A stretch of 43,683 nucleotides of DNA from JAAFIP01 sp043774625. Its GTDB lineage: Bacteria > Pseudomonadota > Gammaproteobacteria > Burkholderiales > Burkholderiaceae_C. The position numbers and the translations under genes were made by a program. The notes under the pieces were generated by a model. That model was given only the letters and a program-made list of their open reading frames with translations. It did no database searches and had not been told where the DNA came from. Location of the stretch: positions 1 through 43,683 of the forward strand of contig JAYVTG010000105.1 of NCBI GenBank assembly GCA_043774625.1. Reading direction: 5' to 3'. Positions 38,404 through 43,683 of this stretch are shown here, piece after piece. Within the stretch, counting starts at the first letter, position 1. Every line of letters begins with the position of its first letter.

Positions 38404-41400
38404 TCATGGCCTGGCGGGTGCGGCGCCCGTCCCAATAGCGGGCGATACAGTGGGACTCAAGGCACGGTTCACTTTGGCGTCACTGCCCTTGAACAGGTCT
38501 TCGTCAAACTTGTAGCGCACACCCAGCACCCAGCCGCGGTTGGTGTAATCACTACCCGTCAAGTCATCATCGCGGAAGCCGCGCCAGTTGTAGCCCAGGG
38601 TAACGAGCAGGTTATCCACGAGGGTGTAGCCCACCTCTAAACCATAAGCATATTGTTTTGCGCCGCCACTGCCAACCAACATCGTAGTAATACCACCTAC
38701 TGACCAGCGGTTGGTGACGTCATACGTAATGCGTCCGCCCAGCAAAGATGCGTTGTAGGAACTATCGGTATTGCCCTGCAGTAATTCATTCACGCGCTTG
38801 GCTGCAAATCGACCAGAAACAAACCATGGGCGTGAGGGGTGGTAATTGCCACGCAAACTGACGATATCGGTACCGTTGCGCGTTCCTGCACCATCGTCAG
38901 AAGTCTTGCGCTCATACAAGCCCAAAGCATCAAACTTGTTATTGTCCACCGGGCGGTAAGCAAACCCTAGTTGCAAGCGGTTCTGGCGGCTATCTGCTGC
39001 ACCTGAACGCGGGATGATGAGACTCAAATAGTCGCGCGCAATAAATGTCCAGTCACGGTCTAGCTTGCGGGCAGCCGATGCTGTGAGCAACCAGTTAGTG
39101 TTGGTATTGTCTTCACGCCATTCGAGGCGGCCAGAACCTTTCCACAGCGGGTTGGCCGTGTATTCGACACCCAGGCCTGCAGCCGTGCTGTTGCCAGCAG
39201 TGCTGACGAGTCGTTCGACATTCGTCACCAGCCGTAGGCCTTCGGCCACGTTCCAGCCGTTACGCAGACCAATGGCATTTTGCACTGATTTGCCCGAACT
39301 GCTGTCGGTCAAGCGGTATTCGCTGTATAGCGAACCGTCTTGCATATATTGCGTGTCGATACCCAGGGCAAATGCTCGCGATAGCGGCCCGGTTCCCAAG
39401 CCATAGCTGCCCGAATATTGGTGGGTGTATTCGTAGCGTGAGTAGATGCGGGTCTTGTCTGCCACACGCCAATCAGCACCTAAGCGGTAGAGGTTATTAC
39501 CGCTATCTCCGCCAAATTCGCGTTGCACCTCACCCGTCAAATCTATCGTATTGGTAGCTGCATATTTGGCACCCAGTTTGATCGTGTTGCCAGGGTCAGT
39601 ACCGGTAATACGTTGCAATTCTCCGTTCACGTTCAGTTTGTCAGTAATTTTATAGTCTGCGCGACCAAATACTGAATTACGGTCAACGTCGGGGGGTGGA
39701 GTACCTACTGTGTTAACAGCACTGTTACACACCACCGGTTGTCCAGTTGCAGGATCTATCTGCTGATTGCCCACTTGGCTGATACCGAAACCCGTGTTGT
39801 AGCCCGGAACAATGCCCGGATAGGGGGGTATGTTGGTAGTTGAGCAGCCAGCCAGAGTTTGTTGCGTCAGGCTCAAGGAATTTTGCTGCACATGGCGCAC
39901 ACCCGCGCCTACCGTGAGTCGATCTGTGAGTTTCAAGTCTGCCGCCAAAGAGGCTGCTTCGTCTTTGCTGCGTACAATACGGTCTTCAGAACGTTTTGCA
40001 TCCGCAGTAATGGTCAAAGCATTGGTTGCTTTGTAAGCCGCTGCGCCGCCAAGCTCTTGTTTGCCGCCTGTGATGCCACCTGACGGATTGTTAAAGTCGT
40101 CGCCCGCGCGGGTCACAAATACATTGCCTCGCAAAGTCTCGTCGGCATGGCGAAGTTCGATACGTGTTGCGTTGCCATCCAGCTTGCCACTCTTGCCAGC
40201 AAAGTTCGCACTGTTATTGGTATTAAAACCGTTGGCGTTGGTGTTAACCACGCTGCTTGAGCGGGCCACTTCAGCTATCAGTTCAGTGTTCTTGGTCAGC
40301 TTGAGCTGTAGATTTCCACCCGTCAATTCGTAGGGCGCAGCGGGGTTCTTATCGCGAGCTGCCGACACTCCTACCGTGATGCTGTCAGACAATTTAAGTT
40401 TAGCATCGCCACCGTACACAAAGAAGGTTTCGCCGCCCTGCTCTACCTCATACGTCACCCGAATCGATACTGGGTTCAACTGATCGTCAACACTGGGGAC
40501 GGGTGCTCGAAAGAGAATCTGTCCGTTAAACGGTTCAAATTCATAGTCAGATTCACGTGCGAGGGCTGTGGTCTTCAAAATGACCGAGGTTTGGTTGCGA
40601 TTGCGCACCACAATCTCCACCTTTTCCGAGCCCTTGATACCGTTAGGGTTGGAAACTGAATAAGGGCCCGATACGCCTCGTGCAGGAAATTCGTCTGATA
40701 CCTGGCGGAAACTTTGCTTTGATGCAAATACGTTAGCGGTTACATTGCCTTCTTCATAGTGCCCGCGCAAGCCTGGCAATGAGCGGTTGTATTGGCTGAT
40801 CGTTCGCCCAGGACTATCGTCCGTAGTGGTGTAGTCGCCGTACATCAAGAAGCTGCGATTCTTGTCGATCCGCACATACAGCTTGCCAGAGCTTTGTGCG
40901 TCGGCGCCGCGCACGCTGGAATCACCATACACCGGATAAAAAGCGTTAGGATCAATGGACTGAAATAGTTGCGGGCGGGTGTCTTTATCAGAATCGTAGG
41001 CTGCGGTTATAAGATACTCGCCCTTGATTTTTCCTTTTAGGTACAAGGCAGCGCGAGCACCTAAATTGCTCTTGCCGCCATTGAACTCTTTAGTGAAGCC
41101 TTTAAGTTCGTTGTCAAAACCGTCGTTTTCCCGAACAGGAACGATGGTTTTAGGGTCGAATTTATCTGAGCGCAGGCGACCTTCAATCAAACCAACTGCA
41201 ATCATTTCTCGCAGCTCGGGCACATAGCGAACAGTTACTTTCTCTGCAACACCCTTCACGCTCACACGCAAAACAACTGCGTCTGGTTGATAGGGTGCAA
41301 TCAGCTTGAAGTTCAAAACACCGTCTTTGGATTTGGCCTGTACGCCGGGCGTCACGCGGTCAATATCACCACGGTCAGCACCAGATTCGGATGTCAGTCT

Positions 41401-41787
41401 TCCGGGCAACAAGATGCGAGCGCCACCATTGATTTCAATCGTGACCTCTTGCTCGCCTTTGAGTGGCTCGCCTTTAATGTCTAGTAATTGAACCTGTACC
41501 TCAGTGCCTGTCACGCCATCAGCAGGCAGATTGTCAGCAGCAACGTTGATCTTGATTTTTTCGACTGGCGAACTCAACCGCTCCAGGAACGAGTTGAAAG
41601 GACGTGGCCCGATACCAGGCTGACCACCAGTTTCAAACAAACTCTTGGCTTCTGAAACGTCTGCACTGGTTGTATTTACCGCTGGCTGGGCAAGCGCCAA
41701 GCCGTGCAGCAAGACCACAGCCACCGCAATGGGCGTGCGACGTAAATAGCCTAGCGCAGCTTTGTCTATTGGATACTTCATTTTCAT
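38404..41787 (-). CDS. Very large outer-membrane beta-barrel protein
   Basis: A 1127-residue protein with a signal peptide (about residues 1-34, ending ALAQPAV), an N-terminal soluble part of about 200 residues with an immunoglobulin-like strand pattern (VTGTEVQVQLLDIKGEPLKGEQEVTIEINGG), then hundreds of residues of alternating amphipathic strands typical of an outer-membrane barrel, for example the LGARAALYLKGKIKGEYLITAAYDSDKDT region, ending in an aromatic-rich strand GWVLGVRYKFDEDLF. I do not recognise a named family with certainty. The start ATG overlaps the stop of the upstream surface-protein gene (ATGA), with GGAGG 8 bp upstream, so the two are translationally coupled. A role as secretion or anchoring partner for the DUF11-type protein is inferred. 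Confidence 0.8.
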   Translation of the reverse strand: MKMKYPIDKAALGYLRRTPIAVAVVLLHGLALAQPAVNTTSADVSEAKSLFETGGQPGIGPRPFNSFLERLSSPVEKIKINVAADNLPADGVTGTEVQVQLLDIKGEPLKGEQEVTIEINGGARILLPGRLTSESGADRGDIDRVTPGVQAKSKDGVLNFKLIAPYQPDAVVLRVSVKGVAEKVTVRYVPELREMIAVGLIEGRLRSDKFDPKTIVPVRENDGFDNELKGFTKEFNGGKSNLGARAALYLKGKIKGEYLITAAYDSDKDTRPQLFQSIDPNAFYPVYGDSSVRGADAQSSGKLYVRIDKNRSFLMYGDYTTTDDSPGRTISQYNRSLPGLRGHYEEGNVTANVFASKQSFRQVSDEFPARGVSGPYSVSNPNGIKGSEKVEIVVRNRNQTSVILKTTALARESDYEFEPFNGQILFRAPVPSVDDQLNPVSIRVTYEVEQGGETFFVYGGDAKLKLSDSITVGVSAARDKNPAAPYELTGGNLQLKLTKNTELIAEVARSSSVVNTNANGFNTNNSANFAGKSGKLDGNATRIELRHADETLRGNVFVTRAGDDFNNPSGGITGGKQELGGAAAYKATNALTITADAKRSEDRIVRSKDEAASLAADLKLTDRLTVGAGVRHVQQNSLSLTQQTLAGCSTTNIPPYPGIVPGYNTGFGISQVGNQQIDPATGQPVVCNSAVNTVGTPPPDVDRNSVFGRADYKITDKLNVNGELQRITGTDPGNTIKLGAKYAATNTIDLTGEVQREFGGDSGNNLYRLGADWRVADKTRIYSRYEYTHQYSGSYGLGTGPLSRAFALGIDTQYMQDGSLYSEYRLTDSSSGKSVQNAIGLRNGWNVAEGLRLVTNVERLVSTAGNSTAAGLGVEYTANPLWKGSGRLEWREDNTNTNWLLTASAARKLDRDWTFIARDYLSLIIPRSGAADSRQNRLQLGFAYRPVDNNKFDALGLYERKTSDDGAGTRNGTDIVSLRGNYHPSRPWFVSGRFAAKRVNELLQGNTDSSYNASLLGGRITYDVTNRWSVGGITTMLVGSGGAKQYAYGLEVGYTLVDNLLVTLGYNWRGFRDDDLTGSDYTNRGWVLGVRYKFDEDLFKGSDAKVNRALSPTVSPAIGTGAAPARP

Positions 41788-43683
41788 GGACGCGTACCTC
41801 CAGCCGGTGCGTTCGGTGGACTTACAGGCTCGCTAGGGCGCGGTGCAGGCAATATTTGTTGCTGCGCTTCAGAAGGACGGTTATCAATTTTTAAATCTGG
41901 TGCAATTTCTTTTTCTGGTGCCAACACACCGCCCTGTGCGCGGCGTGCCTTGACTTGGTCCAGTACCTCTGGGCTGCATGAGCCCTCAATGAAGTCTGCA
42001 CGAGCCAATTCACCGCCTTTGAGGTCAACAAAGATGCTATCGCCTACACCCGCATTGCGGTTGCTCGATGGCAACAAGCGTGACCCTTTAGGCAAAGTCG
42101 AACGATCAACTTTGACAACGTGCGTTTGTGGCTTGAGACCGCACATGCTGTACTTACCTTCGTTGTCAGTGATGACATAAGTGCCGTCCAACATCACCAG
42201 GCGCACACCTGGGATGCCCAATTCACGAGAACCGCTTTCATTGTTTTGTACGTGGCTACCATCGCAATCCACATACACCTTACCGATGACGCAACCATCA
42301 TTACTGAAGACGCCGCCTTGGACGTTTACCTTGAACTGGGCTGTCTTGGAGCGTATTCCATTACCAAAAATCGCCGTGGCACGGTTGATGCCATCACCTT
42401 GCTGAGAACCCACGCCCAACCGCACGTAATAGCTTAGCTCAACTGGTGGCGCATTATTTCCTGCAAGAGTACCAATATTGAAGGTCAATGCACGTCCTAC
42501 GCCTCCAGCTGGGTCAGCAATAGTCACGCTATTCAAACGTGCAGTTCCAAGAATGTAGCGGAAGCCAGCAGGCAACAAGTCTTCAAGCTTCACATTAGCA
42601 ATCAATATCGCGGTAGTGTTACGCAAACGGATGGTATAGCGCACAGAATCAGCCACTTCTGCCACAGTCTTATCACCCACTTTAGTGACCCGAATTGAAT
42701 CTGAGGTCAATGGATCGAGCGGAATGTGATTGTGCTTAACGCCTTTAGAAGTTGGGTCGAAGTCGAATTCAAGGAAATACTGTGTGCCAATTGCACTGAC
42801 TGCACCAGCTACGTTTACTGCAACCGCAGGTGCGGTCGTATTCGGCTGCATCAAGATGAAGTTACCCGGACCCGTAGGCGGTTTATAGGCTACGCCATTT
42901 ACAGTACCGATTGTTGTGTTAGGAGCAACGCCAGGTGCCGACACACCACCCTGAATTGCAGGAGTGGGCAAATACTGCGCCGGTGGCGTAACTTGCAGCT
43001 TGTAACGACCACTTGGCGCGCTTGGCAAGAGATCGAATTGATACAAACCAGATCCATCAGTCGTCATTGACGGTGAGCCTTGTAGCAGATCAGTTCCCAG
43101 CACAGGGGCGCCATTAGGCCCAATCAACGTCACTATCGCACCAGCTACTGGATCTCTGGTAATTGCATCGTACACAACGCCACTCGGATCTATGGGCAAG
43201 TTTTGCTCAATCGTATTGTCGCCTGAGTAAAGTGTCACATTGCTGATCGCTCCACTAATAACCCCACCACCAGTGAACACACTTGTAGTAGTGCCTGTTG
43301 AAGCTTTGCCGCCTTCTGTTGTAGACGTTTGGTTTTCCGGCGTAGATACAAGTATTTGACCAGCCGGGTTCTTGAAGCGTACTGAATAGCCACTGCCTGG
43401 TACTTGTCCAGTTATTACATAGCTTCCAGTGGAGCTAGTGATAGCCGAACCAACAATGGTTCTTCCTTGCAGCAATTCAACTTTCCAGCCTGACAAATCT
43501 TTGTCCAGGCCTGGTTGGTACTTCTTATCTCCGTTGATATCTAGCCAGACTCGGCCAGAAACAGAGGCGTTCGGTGTACCCGCTACCAAGGTGGCGGTGG
43601 CCACGTTGTTGGCTGTGGTTGTCTCAGGCACGCTGGAGGTGCCGATGTTGGAGGTCACGGTCGCGCCGCTGGTGGTCACTGGC
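41784..43683 (-). CDS. DUF11/SdrD-like repeat surface protein, 5' end outside window
   Basis: A partial gene whose 5' part lies beyond position 43683; 631 or more residues are present. It has SdrD-B-like domains (ASVSGRVWLDINGDKKYQPGLDKDLSGWKVELLQGR and CVIGKVYVDCDGSHVQNNESGSRELGIPGVRLVMLDG), a carboxypeptidase-regulatory-like DGSGLYQFDLLPSA segment, and a DUF11-type domain (RVTKVGDKTVAEVADSVRYTIRLRNTTAILIANVKLEDLLPAGFRYILGTARLN). The C-terminus is Pro/Ala-rich (ILPAPRPSEPVSPPNAPAGGTRP). Such proteins are cell-surface, adhesin-like repeat proteins. It is followed by the barrel gene with a 4-bp overlap. Confidence 0.85.
   Translation of the reverse strand, partial: PVTTSGATVTSNIGTSSVPETTTANNVATATLVAGTPNASVSGRVWLDINGDKKYQPGLDKDLSGWKVELLQGRTIVGSAITSSTGSYVITGQVPGSGYSVRFKNPAGQILVSTPENQTSTTEGGKASTGTTTSVFTGGGVISGAISNVTLYSGDNTIEQNLPIDPSGVVYDAITRDPVAGAIVTLIGPNGAPVLGTDLLQGSPSMTTDGSGLYQFDLLPSAPSGRYKLQVTPPAQYLPTPAIQGGVSAPGVAPNTTIGTVNGVAYKPPTGPGNFILMQPNTTAPAVAVNVAGAVSAIGTQYFLEFDFDPTSKGVKHNHIPLDPLTSDSIRVTKVGDKTVAEVADSVRYTIRLRNTTAILIANVKLEDLLPAGFRYILGTARLNSVTIADPAGGVGRALTFNIGTLAGNNAPPVELSYYVRLGVGSQQGDGINRATAIFGNGIRSKTAQFKVNVQGGVFSNDGCVIGKVYVDCDGSHVQNNESGSRELGIPGVRLVMLDGTYVITDNEGKYSMCGLKPQTHVVKVDRSTLPKGSRLLPSSNRNAGVGDSIFVDLKGGELARADFIEGSCSPEVLDQVKARRAQGGVLAPEKEIAPDLKIDNRPSEAQQQILPAPRPSEPVSPPNAPAGGTRP

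Overview
The window looks like a chromosomal segment of a betaproteobacterium of the Comamonadaceae (Rhodoferax / Polaromonas / Acidovorax neighbourhood). This rests on the protein families present: Bug/TctC solute-binding proteins, DUF1840, DUF2855, a beta-oxidation operon of the betaproteobacterial type and a 2-aminobenzoyl-CoA type gene cluster. No taxonomic search was possible. About 40 real genes are visible and no complete insertion sequence.

Layout. (1) 193-10496, all minus strand: a fatty-acid / acyl-CoA beta-oxidation operon under a TetR repressor. It holds an acyl-CoA dehydrogenase, a FadN-type hydroxyacyl-CoA dehydrogenase/hydratase, a thiolase, two hotdog thioesterases, an enoyl-CoA hydratase/isomerase, an SDR, a DsbA-like isomerase and a small DUF2147 periplasmic protein. 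(2) 10994-12614: an FAH-family hydrolase and an SDR resembling the last steps of non-phosphorylative deoxy-sugar-acid (L-fuconate/L-rhamnonate) breakdown. (3) 12657-16816: a decayed integron region. Two integron-integrase (intI) 5' remnants, each with an attI-like site, face minus-strand gene cassettes separated by attC sites. The cassettes carry a HigBA toxin-antitoxin pair and four unknown proteins. (4) 16818-23065: SlmA-like regulator, a TctD/TctE-like two-component system, argB, the SrkA kinase and a VapC/Phd toxin-antitoxin pair. (5) 23167-29853: the 4.5S SRP RNA, a broken beta-lactamase-family gene, a DUF2855 protein, an inactive-looking rhodanese, two Bug solute-binding proteins, a DUF1840 protein and an unknown protein. 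(6) 30053-37180, plus strand: an operon for aerobic CoA-dependent aromatic degradation (2-aminobenzoyl-CoA type) with MarR regulator and RidA, closed by a strong terminator. (7) 37280-43683, minus strand: a surface operon of a DUF11/SdrD-like adhesin-like protein (cut by the window end), a very large outer-membrane beta-barrel protein and an OmpA-type lipoprotein.

Two repeat families cut across these regions. One is a roughly 44-bp element in 12 copies. Seven copies lie inside reading frames, always without breaking the frame, and three sit exactly at the ends of the two integron remnants. The other is a set of hairpins with a conserved loop of about 36 nt but different, perfectly or nearly self-complementary arms (four copies in two pairs), each in the gap between head-to-tail genes. 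The repeat-bounded, cassette-bearing integron remnants and the in-frame element are the most unusual content of the window.
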